64,000 nt of DNA, from the NCBI GenBank assembly GCA_951828515.1, contig OX639992.1, forward strand, positions 2,644,217-2,708,216. Reading direction: 5' to 3'. Positions 26,047-34,770 of this stretch are shown here, one piece after another. The notes below the pieces were generated by a model that was not told where the DNA came from, ran no database searches, and saw nothing but the letters and a program-made list of their open reading frames with translations. Position 1 is the stretch's first letter; every line of letters starts with the position of its first letter. The position numbers were made by a program, and so were the translations under genes. The DNA is from an uncultured Poribacteria bacterium. Lineage in GTDB: Bacteria > Poribacteria > WGA-4E > WGA-3G.

Positions 26047-26405
26047 TGCAGGGCCAAGCAATCATAACCACACACGATGTCGATGAACTGTTTATTTTTA
26101 CGGTTATTCGACTGATCCAGCGGCGCGCCTTTCCGAACCTTCGGAATATTGTCGCCAAAACCCACTCAGCTGACATCGCTCGCTGGTTTCCGCACCTCCG
26201 TGCTGAAGCGAAGGCAAGCCTCTTTGAGGTTTTGATTGAGGAAAAATGGGTGTTCTTTGATCGGGTTCGCATTGATCCGGCTGTTGCGACGGGACCGTTT
26301 GTTACGACTGCTATTGATGTGGTCGGCATTTTCGCCTATTTTTTCTGCCGAAAATGTTACTCTTCTAACGAGGAGCAGGACAATGGCTACAAAGTTGGTG
26401 GTTGA
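26046..26405 (+). CDS. Small MgtE N-domain-like protein, unknown
   Basis: 119 residues. The middle (THSADIARWFPHLRAEAKASLFEVL) resembles the helical repeat of the MgtE intracellular N domain (DIAxxLxxLxxExxxxLFxxL), but no CBS or membrane domain follows. It overlaps the aroC stop by one base and the CHAD gene start by 23 bp, so the three look like one operon. Function unknown; the domain call is tentative. Confidence 0.45.
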   Translation: MQGQAIITTHDVDELFIFTVIRLIQRRAFPNLRNIVAKTHSADIARWFPHLRAEAKASLFEVLIEEKWVFFDRVRIDPAVATGPFVTTAIDVVGIFAYFFCRKCYSSNEEQDNGYKVGG

Positions 26406-26847
26406 AGGCATCTCGCCTGACGAAACCTTGGAAACCTGTGCTCGGCAGATAATCGTGAACTACTTTCACGAAATGATGTCTTACAAAGAGGGTGCCAAGG
26501 CGGGAATTGATATTGAGTTTGTCCACGATATGCGAGTTACCTCGCGTCGCTTACGAGCCGCAATGGACAATTTCGCTGACTGCTTTCCAAAAAAGCCGTT
26601 TAAAAAACATTACAAAAAGATAAAGGCAATCACCCGAACGATGGGAGCCGTGCGGGATCTGGATGTCCTAATCGTTCGTTTTCAGAACGAATTAACGAAT
26701 CTGACTGGAGTAGAACGGGCTGACATCCGAGGGTTGATCGAGCACCTACAGCAGAAACACACGGAAGCACGGCAACCGATGCTGATGCTCTTTGAGGAAC
26801 TCGAAGAAACCGGTTTTGAGACCGAATTTTTGGAATTCTTTTTTTAA
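26383..26847 (+). CDS. CHAD domain protein, N-terminal half
   Basis: 154 residues from the ATG with GAGGAG upstream. CHAD domains are helical bundles with conserved His/Arg that bind polyphosphate. This half has the first repeat signature VHDMRVTSRRLRAAMDNF near 44 and GAVRDLDVLIVRF near 87, then ends right after GFETEFLEFFF. The stop TAA is made by the repeat element that begins at 26841. The C-terminal half continues at 27244. Together the two halves give one normal CHAD domain. Confidence 0.8.
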   Translation: MATKLVVEGISPDETLETCARQIIVNYFHEMMSYKEGAKAGIDIEFVHDMRVTSRRLRAAMDNFADCFPKKPFKKHYKKIKAITRTMGAVRDLDVLIVRFQNELTNLTGVERADIRGLIEHLQQKHTEARQPMLMLFEELEETGFETEFLEFFF

Positions 26848-27243
26848 TTTTACCTTGCGGAGTATTGTCCCGCAGGTTTCCTCTATAGGAGACCTGCGCA
26901 AAGGGTGTTTGAACTGTTGTGTGGGTTCCATCTATCTGAAGAAATACGCAGAAACACCGAAGCAAATACCTCAAACAAAACGCCTCCACTTCGTTATGGA
27001 CTACGGTTACAAAACGGCAGCTTGCAACACCGGCGCAAGCGGATATACGTAAAGACATGTTATATATGGAATATATGGAACTTACCTCATCGAACCGCAA
27101 AAGATGGCAAAAGCGCAGAAAGTCAGCTTCGTTATGGACTACGGTTACAGAACAGCAGCTTGCAACACCGGCGCAAGCGGATATACGTAAAGGCATGTTA
27201 TATATGGAACTTACCTCATCGAACCGCAAGGTATAATTAAAAA
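26841..27243. mobile_element. 403-bp repeat element with 20-bp inverted ends, inside the CHAD gene
   Basis: Left end TTTTTAATTTTACCTTGCGG (26841-26860); right end CCGCAAGGTATAATTAAAAA (27224-27243). The reverse complement of the right end differs from the left end at one position. Inside are a hairpin GCAGGTTTCC/GGAGACCTGC (26872-26897), the CACCGAAGCAAATACC segment, and two GCTTGCAACACCGGCGCAAGC hairpin units. No coding frame is supported inside. It stops the first CHAD half and supplies AAGG 9 nt before the second half's ATG. Confidence 0.75.
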
Positions 27244-27266
27244 ATGGCAAAAGCGCAGAAAGTCAG
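26989..27266 (+). repeat. 138/140-bp tandem duplication
   Basis: Unit 1 (26989-27126) and unit 2 (27127-27266) both run from CTTCGTTATGGACTACGG to GCAAAAGCGCAGAAAGTCAG. The first unit therefore contains a copy of the first codons of the second CHAD half (ATGGCAAAAGCG near 27104), which runs out of frame into unit 2. A duplication after insertion explains this. Confidence 0.8.
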
Positions 27267-27738
27267 CGGCGTTGCACCGCTACGGAGTTATCAGGAAAAC
27301 GCATGTGTCATCCTCCCACAAAGGCTTGAGGAGGTATACACATGGGAACCGTTTATTCGGGACGAGACGAGGCGCGAAGAACTCCACAACATGCGAATTT
27401 CCATTAAACGCCTCCGATATGCGATGGAACTTTTTCGCGTAGTTTATGGATTGCCGACTGTGAAAAGCCAGTACACTGAGTTTCTCGCGGTGATCGTTGA
27501 TTTGCAAGAGATACTCGGCGATATTCATGATGCTGATGTCGTTTTGGAGGTTTTAGTTGATTATACATCTCGATCCGGAAACCGAGGAAGACAGATTGAT
27601 GTTCCATCGGGTATTACTACGCTCATCGCTCGGACGCGGGAAACCCGCAAAGCGGATTATGGAACGTTTTTGGAAAAGTGGGACCAACTCTCCGCCGCAG
27701 GTTTCAAACAGGAATTGTTATCATTTTTACTATCATAG
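27244..27738 (+). CDS. CHAD domain protein, C-terminal half
   Basis: 164 residues. It begins MAKAQKVSGVAPLRS, corresponding to the variable linker of CHAD, then the second repeat signature ELHNMRISIKRLRYAMELF near 55 and DLQEILGDIHDADVVLEVL near 84. The initiator ATG lies directly after the repeat end with AAGG 9 nt upstream. Deleting 26839-27243 would rejoin the two halves in frame. Whether the two peptides assemble is unknown. Confidence 0.8.
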   Translation: MAKAQKVSGVAPLRSYQENACVILPQRLEEVYTWEPFIRDETRREELHNMRISIKRLRYAMELFRVVYGLPTVKSQYTEFLAVIVDLQEILGDIHDADVVLEVLVDYTSRSGNRGRQIDVPSGITTLIARTRETRKADYGTFLEKWDQLSAAGFKQELLSFLLS

Positions 27739-27749
27739 AAAAACCAAGC

Positions 27750-27843
27750 ACGCAAGCCCGTAACGTAGTGGAGGGCGGATCTACGCAAGGGCACATCATG
27801 TACCAAACCCGCCTCAACGAACCGCAAGGAAAGTTAAAAATTA
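27750..27843 (+). repeat. SD-carrying repeat before the ROK gene
   Basis: Contains the GCAAGCCCGTAACG...GGCGGATCTACG segment and ends GAACCGCAAGGAAAGTTAAA, 3 nt or so before ATG at 27844. AAGGA is about 16 nt upstream of the start, at the far limit of SD spacing. Confidence 0.7.
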
Positions 27844-28814
27844 TGAGTGCTAATGTTATCGGTGTGGATATGGGCGGCACCAAGATTCTATCCGCCGTTA
27901 TCGGGCCAGAGGGTAATATCTTAGGAACAGCTAAAGTCCCAACCAAGGCAGACAGAGGTCCATCCGTTGTAATCGATCGGATCGCTGACAGTATCCGAAA
28001 GGCTATTGACAAGTCAGGTGTTGCCCCTACATCAATTGAGGCTGTCGGAATTGGAGCACCAGGACCGCTTGATCCGGCGACTGGGGTTGTCATTTTCGCT
28101 CCCAATCTCCGTTGGAAGGATGTTCGACTGAAGGATGAGTTGGAGGCGCGCGTCGGCTTTCCGACCTTTGTTGACAATGATGTGAACGTGGGGACGCTTG
28201 GTGAGCACGTGTTCGGTGCGGGACAAGGTTTCCAGAACGTCGTTGGGATTTTTGTTGGGACTGGCATTGGGGGTGGTATCATTCTACAGGGTGAATTGTT
28301 CCACGGTGCGAGTAAGACAGCCGGTGAGATCGGACATATCATTGTCAAAGCGGGTGGTCCTCGCTGTGGTTGCGGTACACGGGGTTGCTTGGAAGCGATT
28401 GCTAGCCGTACCGCAATGACCAAACAGTTTCGAAAGGCTATAAAAAAGGGACAGAAAAGTGTGCTCTCCGAACTCACAGGCGGCGACCTGACCGCTATTC
28501 GGAGTGGTGTTTTGGCGAAAGCGATCCGTTTAAACGATAAGTTAACACTGAAAGTTATCAAAAAGACGACGAAGTACCTCGGAGTCGGCATCGGTTCTAT
28601 TGTGAATTTCTTGAATCCGGAGATGATTGTACTCGGTGGCGGTGTCGTTGAAGCACTCGACGACACATTCTTGGACGATATTCGCGCCGCCGCGGAGAAA
28701 TACGCGCTACCTAATACGCTAAGTGGAGTCCAGATTGTGCCGGCGAAACTCGGGGACAATGCAGGTATCCTTGGTGCGGCAGCCTTAGCGCGGCAAAGGA
28801 TTTTTAATGATTGA
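27844..28814 (+). CDS. ROK-family sugar kinase (glucokinase-like)
   Basis: 323 residues. GVDMGGTKILSAVIGPEG near 6 is the ATP phosphate-1 motif; GAPGPLD near 63; FVDNDVNVGTLGE near 107 (sugar and catalytic Asp); GTGIGGGIILQGELFHGA near 135; GEIGHI and the zinc-binding CGCGTRGCLEA near 173. These fit a glucose or N-acetyl-hexosamine kinase of the ROK type. I start at 27844; a longer frame to 27678 translates the repeat. Specific sugar is not assigned. Confidence 0.88.
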
Positions 28815-28829
28815 GTTTTCGCGCTGCCC

Positions 28830-28990
28830 TCCGCTACGCTTACGGGCAAGTTTTCGGTAATGTCGGTGCCGGATTTGAGAATTTGTACAATTTGGGAGAT
28901 GACGTAGCCTGCAACATCGGCGCAGGCGGCTCGGAAGCGAAGATCGTCACAGTTCAAATTCACGTCACTTATCCGCAAGGAAAAATTAAA
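28830..28990 (+). repeat. SD-carrying repeat before the VTC-like gene
   Basis: TCCGCTACGCTTACGGGC, then GTAGCCTGCAACATCGGCGC hairpin unit and a terminal TCCGCAAGGAAAAATTAAA directly before ATG at 28991 (AAGGA 9-10 nt upstream). An open frame through it to 28811 is just translated repeat. Confidence 0.75.
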
Positions 28991-30670
28991 ATGTTAGTTG
29001 ATGATAACAGAGAAGAACATCGGATGATGATTTTCAGCAACGATAGCCGTCTCGTTCAAGAACGGCTAATCGTCGAAGAAGACACAAAGCAAGACGGAAT
29101 CTTGGCACAGAAGGTTCACGTGGATTCCTATACCGTCACGCTGTATGTGTTGTTGAAGGATTACGGTCTCACGCCGGTCTTTCGTATTAAGCCACGCATC
29201 CGCTTCCATCGCTCTAACTACGATAACCTCTCTTCGAGTGCACCCCTACAGTATCGTCTTGATGACATCATCCATTTCGCTGAATTAAAACGCGGCATCG
29301 ACTTAACGGAAAAGGTTGACCATGTCAAACTCGCGGAAATCCTCGGCGATGCTCCCGCACTCAAGGATGTAACAGATGATGCGGCGTTACATCTCGTCTC
29401 ACAACGCGATGTATCCCTCGGGAACCCGCCTTTTAAAACCAAAACCAAGATTTTTGGAAAAAATGAAGATGAGGGTATAGAAGAGGGGGGGATTCAGATT
29501 GGAACGTTCCTTGACGCGCTCAATCGACCGAAACAGACTGAGCAAATTTTCAAACGTTTTGCTCGAGGAAAAGAGTTTGCCCACGATTTACGAGAGGCTT
29601 TAGGACCCTACGAAGATTTTGAATTTCAGTTTGGACTCTATTCTCGGTATGAACGACGAGATTGCGTATTGGCGCATGGAGATTCCGAAACCAGTGGAAA
29701 CTACCGTGCGACATTCGACCCGTGGACGGCACTCGGCTATATCCGAACTGCCGGCGACGCACAGCAGTTCCAAATTTTAATGCATGAACGCGGCACACGG
29801 TGGGAGCACAAAGTTATGTTGGAGCAATTGGATGCCCCAACACTTGGACGACTTGCCACGGAAATCCCCGGACTCCGCCGCGAGTATCTGATCGGACGAG
29901 TTTTGTCGAAAAGCCAGACGGCTTTGACTCGCTTAGCTGAACTTCGGCAATCCCAGCTGAATCTCACAACCGATTTGCATACCGGATATACACTCCAGTT
30001 AGAGATACCCGTCGCTAAAAAACGGTTTTCTGTCATGGAACATCGCCGAAAATTGCGGCGTGTCTTTAACGGGGGTGGTGCGTATCGTCTACATCCACTG
30101 AATGGGGAATTTGTTGAAAGGCATCATAACATGGCGAAGGGCATCCGAGATGGCATTGTCTGGACTTTGGATTCCGTTGATTTGTTTACAGGGCAACCGC
30201 CATTAGAGGAGCACAGTGAAGAGTTTCGTATCATCAAAACGCCGCATGAGAACAAATTCGTAGTTCGCTCCGCTGAAGAACTTCGCGAACGTCTCCCTAA
30301 AAACGGGTTTGAGAAGTGTTGGAATGAAGCAGTCGATGTGGGAGGTTATACGATTCTCAACCGAATGAGTGGCAGGGTCTATCTCGTGAGTTACGGACGC
30401 AGGAATACCGGCAGCATCCATGAAGGCGACCTTACCCAGGACGAGGTCGCGCATTATCTCTCAATTGAATACTTGGGACTGGATCCTGACCGTGTTGGAA
30501 ATTCACGTTTTGGGGTGCCGCCCGATGTCCAACAAGGTTTCTTTGAAAGAATCTTCCGCAGGCGACCTGTTCCACCCATCTTTAACCAGTTGATACGAAC
30601 CGAGGCACAAGTCATCGCGGATATGAAAATCCTCGCTCGGCATTGCAAAGAAAAGCTGGAGATTCCGTAA
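28991..30670 (+). CDS. Possible VTC/CYTH-like protein, function unassigned
   Basis: 559 residues with no signal peptide or membrane helix. The middle (about 210-310) has SRYERRDCVLAHGD, an RATFDPW strand and a WEHKVMLEQL strand, a spacing that resembles the tunnel-fold of VTC/CYTH polyphosphate or triphosphate enzymes, but the match is weak and the Arg/Lys/Glu set is not complete by eye. The rest (20-200 and 330-559) is unrecognised. The CHAD (polyphosphate-binding) gene lies 1.2 kb upstream, which is the main contextual support. The AAA gene starts 45 nt downstream. Confidence 0.45.
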   Translation: MLVDDNREEHRMMIFSNDSRLVQERLIVEEDTKQDGILAQKVHVDSYTVTLYVLLKDYGLTPVFRIKPRIRFHRSNYDNLSSSAPLQYRLDDIIHFAELKRGIDLTEKVDHVKLAEILGDAPALKDVTDDAALHLVSQRDVSLGNPPFKTKTKIFGKNEDEGIEEGGIQIGTFLDALNRPKQTEQIFKRFARGKEFAHDLREALGPYEDFEFQFGLYSRYERRDCVLAHGDSETSGNYRATFDPWTALGYIRTAGDAQQFQILMHERGTRWEHKVMLEQLDAPTLGRLATEIPGLRREYLIGRVLSKSQTALTRLAELRQSQLNLTTDLHTGYTLQLEIPVAKKRFSVMEHRRKLRRVFNGGGAYRLHPLNGEFVERHHNMAKGIRDGIVWTLDSVDLFTGQPPLEEHSEEFRIIKTPHENKFVVRSAEELRERLPKNGFEKCWNEAVDVGGYTILNRMSGRVYLVSYGRRNTGSIHEGDLTQDEVAHYLSIEYLGLDPDRVGNSRFGVPPDVQQGFFERIFRRRPVPPIFNQLIRTEAQVIADMKILARHCKEKLEIP

Positions 30671-30715
30671 GCATTCAGATGTTACATTGAGAACTATCTC
30701 TGTGAGGTAAAACAG

Positions 30716-31873
30716 GTGATACGATATCTTAAAGTTAAAGGACTCAATAAGCGGTTCGATGGCGAATTTGAGTTCAATGAAGACTTGAACATTTTTACCG
30801 GAGCAAACGGCTCGGGTAAGACGACGATCCTTAAGCTGCTGTGGTATCTCGTCAGTGGACATCTTGAGCAAATTCTTGCTGAAATTCCGTTTCATTCTAT
30901 TGCAATTCAAACTGATCTGTTCGATTTCAGCATGGAACGCGTTGGACTCGACCAAGTTACGTTTGGTTACAATTTTGGTGAAAAAGCGGGGTGCGAATTT
31001 ATTATCATAGATGCAGAAACCGGAAGGATAAATCGGAAGGATGTGGATATCGTGAATGTACTTGAAAAGCGGATCGCGCGAACGACCAAACGAAGTCTAT
31101 TCTTCCCAACCTTTAGAAGAATTGAGGGCGGCTTTTCGAGAGTTAAAACGGACACTGACGATTCAGCGATGATATTTCTCGCTTCTACGCCAGAAATGCT
31201 TCAAACTTCAATGTTGAGATTTTCCGAGGAAGTGTCAATCAATGGGCACAAGTTCATCGCTTCAATCTCAACGGAGGATCTCGGTGAACTGCTCACACAG
31301 AAATACGCTGATATTTATCAAGAAATCACCACACGCCAGTCGCAGGTGTTAGAAGATATTTCAAGAGAGATGCAAAACAGTCCAGATAAAAACAAAGTTT
31401 CTGAGATTCCTCAAGATGCTTCGATCGTTCTGGACGCTATTCAGAAAGTTAATAAGGAACGAGAACAATTGAGTAAGCCGTTTTCTGTGTTGTCTGAATT
31501 GTCTCGGAAGATTCTACGGTATAACGCAATTCATATTACCGGACGGGTTGTTGGTGGAGAAACTACCGACGGGATTACTTTGGGAGAAGAAGACGATGGA
31601 GTTACTGTTGGAGAAGCAAAAGATGCTATTTCCTCTGACAAACTCTCTTCTGGTGAAAAGCAGATGCTTAGTTTTCTTTGTTACAACGCATTTCACAATA
31701 ATATGCCTATTTTTATTGACGAACCAGAGTTAAGCCTGCACATTGATTGGCAAAGACTACTTCTACCAACTCTCCTCGATCAAAGCACTGGAAATCAGTT
31801 TTTCATTGCAACGCACTCACCTTTCATCTTTTCTGGGTACCAGCACAAAGAGATTCCACTGAAAAGTGATTGA
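30716..31873 (+). CDS. AAA15/ABC-type ATPase, AriA-like (PARIS)
   Basis: 385 residues from GTG with TGAGGT upstream. Walker A GANGSGKTT near 31, LFFPTFRRIEGGF near 128, ABC signature LSSGEKQ near 314, Walker B MPIFIDEPELSLH near 334 and an H-loop ATHSPFI near 362. This organisation fits the SMC/RecF-like ATPases paired with DUF4435 proteins, such as AriA of the PARIS anti-phage system. Residues 280-310 hold three loose repeats of (G)E..DG.T.GE just before the signature motif. The DUF4435 gene follows after 24 nt. Confidence 0.75.
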   Translation: MIRYLKVKGLNKRFDGEFEFNEDLNIFTGANGSGKTTILKLLWYLVSGHLEQILAEIPFHSIAIQTDLFDFSMERVGLDQVTFGYNFGEKAGCEFIIIDAETGRINRKDVDIVNVLEKRIARTTKRSLFFPTFRRIEGGFSRVKTDTDDSAMIFLASTPEMLQTSMLRFSEEVSINGHKFIASISTEDLGELLTQKYADIYQEITTRQSQVLEDISREMQNSPDKNKVSEIPQDASIVLDAIQKVNKEREQLSKPFSVLSELSRKILRYNAIHITGRVVGGETTDGITLGEEDDGVTVGEAKDAISSDKLSSGEKQMLSFLCYNAFHNNMPIFIDEPELSLHIDWQRLLLPTLLDQSTGNQFFIATHSPFIFSGYQHKEIPLKSD

Positions 31874-31897
31874 ACGGACAGAGGAGAAGATACCTGA

Positions 31898-32725
31898 ATG
31901 TCATTGCCCGATTCTACTTTGGAGAATTTAGTTATTGCCCTGCGTCTCTCTAACAAACCAAACATTATTGTTGAAGGTAAAGATGATGAAATCATCTATG
32001 GGACCTTGGTGGAGCGTTTAGGGAGATTTGATGTAGGTTTTTTCAGCGCGGGTTCCAAAGACACTCTACTTCGTCTTTATGAGGAGCTTTATGACTATGA
32101 AAATGCGGGTGACTTTAGACATGCCCCTATTGCTTTTATCGCCGACCGTGATATGTGGTTGTTCAGGGGTATTCCGTCTCGCTATGATGATATTATTTGG
32201 ACAGATGGGTATAGCATTGAGAACGACCTGTACTCACATGCCAAGTTAAGTGATCGCATAGGAAATAAAGCAGAATATGATCAAACTTTAGACGCAATTA
32301 GTATGTGGTTTGCATATAAAGTAGAAGAATATTTAGAGAAGAACCCACCAGAGAAAACCTTTGAATCTATCCGAGATGAGGAACATGTGGATGTGGCGTA
32401 TCATTTAAATCGAGTTGTTCCACCTGAAAAGACTACTCTGGCACCTGATTTGGGGTTTCTTCCTTCAGACCATGAAAGGGTTAAAGCGGTCAGGCGCGCA
32501 TATCATCTTCGACTTCGAGGAAAACTTCTTTTTGAGTTACTCGTCCGTTTTTTGAATAAACCTAAGCAGGGATTTACCAATGCCACTGTTAGTTATCATG
32601 GCTTGTACAATGATGCAATTACGGTCCCCGAGTCAAATCAATTATTTTCTCGTCTGGAAAAGGTAGTCGAAGAAAAACTGGATAAACAAAATGAAAAGAT
32701 AGCATTACAAACATCAACTTCCTGA
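31898..32725 (+). CDS. DUF4435 TOPRIM-type protein, AriB-like (PARIS)
   Basis: 275 residues. N-terminal IIVEGKDDEIIYGTLVER carries the TOPRIM-like Glu at residue 26; IAFIADRDMW near 78 gives the acidic DxD-like pair; TDGYSIENDLY near 107. These are the DUF4435 marks. In PARIS this protein is the toxic effector nuclease held in check by the ATPase. ATG follows GAGGAGAAG. The pair is not next to other recognised defence genes or prophage here. Confidence 0.75.
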   Translation: MSLPDSTLENLVIALRLSNKPNIIVEGKDDEIIYGTLVERLGRFDVGFFSAGSKDTLLRLYEELYDYENAGDFRHAPIAFIADRDMWLFRGIPSRYDDIIWTDGYSIENDLYSHAKLSDRIGNKAEYDQTLDAISMWFAYKVEEYLEKNPPEKTFESIRDEEHVDVAYHLNRVVPPEKTTLAPDLGFLPSDHERVKAVRRAYHLRLRGKLLFELLVRFLNKPKQGFTNATVSYHGLYNDAITVPESNQLFSRLEKVVEEKLDKQNEKIALQTSTS

Positions 32726-32763
32726 TAACTCCGCCAAAATAACAACAGGAGGATACACTCAAA

Positions 32764-33591
32764 ATGGAAAACCGTAGAAAAATTCTTATCACCGGTGCAT
32801 CCGGCTATATCGCTGGACGAATGCTCCCCGAATTTCGCCAACGCTACGACCTTGTCCTTTTAGACGTGAAAACCACGAATCGGCAGGGAGAAGAGGTCGA
32901 AGGCATTCAAATCGCTGAACTGACCGACCCGAATCGAGACGCATATCGTCATCATTTTGAAGGCGTTGATGCAGTCCTCCATTGTGCTTTTAAGGGCGGT
33001 AGTTTTGAGAATGAACTTGCCAACGTCCAGATGGCATACAATCTCTACCAGACCTGTATTGAAACCGATGTCCGGCGCGTCGTCGTCTGTAGTTCCAACC
33101 ACGCTGCCGACTATTATGAACGGCTCATCTGGGCAGATAAATGGGATGTAGTGACACCGGAGATGCGTCCGCTCTCCGATAACTTCTACGGATGGGCAAA
33201 AGAAGCGTATGAGCATCTCGGCTTTGTCTTTGCGACTGGGCATGTTGACGGTAAGAAATTACAGAACGTCCAATTGCGTATCGGTGGACCGCGTGAGACG
33301 GATATGGCGAATTCTTCAGCAGACGATTTGAAGGCGATGCACCGAGGACTTGGCGCGTATTTGAGCGTCCGGGATCAGGTCCAACTCTTCGTCAAGAGCA
33401 TTGAAACGGAGAACATAGCGGACGAAAACGGAGTCCCCTTCCAGATATTCTACGGCATCAGCGACAATTCGCATAAGTTCTGGAGTATCGCCAATGCGCG
33501 GAAGGTAATAGACTATGCCCCAGAGGATGACAGCCAACTCCGTTTCGCTGACCGCTTGGCAGAATTGTTACAGCAGGCGAAAGACAAGTAG
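32764..33591 (+). CDS. NAD-dependent epimerase/dehydratase family (SDR), uronate dehydrogenase-like
   Basis: 275 residues. Rossmann glycine motif GASGYIAGR near 11, acidic LLDVK at the end of the second strand (prefers NAD), CSSNHAADYY near 108 and the catalytic YGWAK near 140. The size and SSNH motif resemble uronate dehydrogenases. AGGAGG precedes the ATG. The next gene (Ldh-type) starts 25 nt downstream, so both may act on one sugar-acid route; substrates are inferred. Confidence 0.8.
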   Translation: MENRRKILITGASGYIAGRMLPEFRQRYDLVLLDVKTTNRQGEEVEGIQIAELTDPNRDAYRHHFEGVDAVLHCAFKGGSFENELANVQMAYNLYQTCIETDVRRVVVCSSNHAADYYERLIWADKWDVVTPEMRPLSDNFYGWAKEAYEHLGFVFATGHVDGKKLQNVQLRIGGPRETDMANSSADDLKAMHRGLGAYLSVRDQVQLFVKSIETENIADENGVPFQIFYGISDNSHKFWSIANARKVIDYAPEDDSQLRFADRLAELLQQAKDK

Positions 33592-33615
33592 TTCCACCCC
33601 TTAAGGATTCCCACA

Positions 33616-34638
33616 ATGCTGACCTTTACAGCAGAAGAACTCACCGAAATTTGCCTAAGCGTCTTCCAAAAATTAAATATCCCGACAGCCGAAGCGGAAG
33701 TCGTAACCAAGTCTATGGTGGATGCCAACCGCGTCGGACACGATTCACACGGTGTGATCCATCTTACGAAGTATGTGCGTGAATTGGAAGACGGGTTAAT
33801 CCAGCCCGGTGCACCAACGGAAACTTTACACGAATCCGCCTCCATCGCCGTCTTAGATGGCAATTGGGGTTTCGGTCCCGTCATTGCGACGCGTGCCGTT
33901 GAGATGGCAATCCAGAAAGCAAAACAGACAGATATAAGCTCGGTTGCTGTTTCACGATGCAATGAGGTAGGCAGGTTAGGCGGATATGCGTGCCTCGCAG
34001 CAGATGCGGAAATGATTGGGTTACTCATGGCGAACGACCATGGCGGTGGCGCGTGTGTCGCACCGCACGGCGGTGTTGAAGGTAGACTTTCAACCAATCC
34101 GATGGCGTGTGCAGTCCCGATCGAGAGGCAAGATCCGATTGTATTGGATATGTCTACGAGTGTTGTTGCATCGGGGAAGATTCGGGTCAAACAGCATCAT
34201 AACGAAGCACTCCCGCACGGATGGCTCATTGACGCAGAAGGCAAGTCAACAACAAATCCAGACGATTTCTATGGTGTCCCCCCTGCTGCATTATTGCCGT
34301 TCGGTGGATCAGTTTCTGAACACAAAGGGTTCGGACTCAGCGTTATCGTTGACATTCTGTCAGGCGCGCTCACAGGCGCGGGGTGCAGTAAGGGTGAAGA
34401 TGCCCGCGTCGGCAACGGGTTGTTTGTGCTGGTGATTAACGTTGTGAGTTTTAGGGGGTTTCCGGGATTCAGCGCGGAAATACAACGCTTTGTAGACTAT
34501 CTCAAATCGGCAAAACGCGCCGCTGAGGTCAATGCAATTCGGGTGCCGGGTGAACGCGGTTGGGAGGAACAGCGGAGACGCGAGCGGGAAGGCATTCCGA
34601 TAGACATCGAGACATGGGCGCAAATTCAGGCACTGTGA
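33616..34638 (+). CDS. Ldh-family (malate/L-lactate/ureidoglycolate) dehydrogenase
   Basis: 340 residues. DSHGVIHL near 43 (catalytic His in the Ldh_2 family), GYACLAADAEMIGLLMANDHGG near 123 and GGVEGRLSTNPMACAVP near 147 are the NAD-binding and family marks; SEHKGFGLSVIVDILSGALTG near 236 follows. These enzymes reduce 2-oxoacids or oxidise 2-hydroxyacids. Pairs with the SDR gene in a short operon. The terminal 15 residues are basic/acidic and unremarkable. Confidence 0.85.
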   Translation: MLTFTAEELTEICLSVFQKLNIPTAEAEVVTKSMVDANRVGHDSHGVIHLTKYVRELEDGLIQPGAPTETLHESASIAVLDGNWGFGPVIATRAVEMAIQKAKQTDISSVAVSRCNEVGRLGGYACLAADAEMIGLLMANDHGGGACVAPHGGVEGRLSTNPMACAVPIERQDPIVLDMSTSVVASGKIRVKQHHNEALPHGWLIDAEGKSTTNPDDFYGVPPAALLPFGGSVSEHKGFGLSVIVDILSGALTGAGCSKGEDARVGNGLFVLVINVVSFRGFPGFSAEIQRFVDYLKSAKRAAEVNAIRVPGERGWEEQRRREREGIPIDIETWAQIQAL

Positions 34639-34680
34639 ACATCGTGCCACAATTCTTTTTTTTTATTGCCCTCATTAAAC

Positions 34681-34770
34681 CAAAACGGTAGCCTGCAACA
34701 ACGGCGCGGCGGGTATTTGAAACGCATGTAAGTGTCTGAACGCACGTGATTCCCCCGCAAGAAAAGTTAA
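34681..34770 (+). repeat. SD-carrying repeat at the 3' end of the ABC gene
   Basis: GGTAGCCTGCAACAACGGCG hairpin unit and terminal CCCGCAAGAAAAGTTAAAA. The TTA of this end is read on the minus strand as the TAA stop codon of the ABC gene ending at 34767, the same stop-supplying effect seen in the CHAD gene. Confidence 0.65.

Noticed and set aside
30716-32725. OLD-family (Gabija-like) nuclease system
   Set aside because: The TOPRIM-like domain is on a separate DUF4435 protein and no UvrD-like helicase is present, so PARIS fits better.
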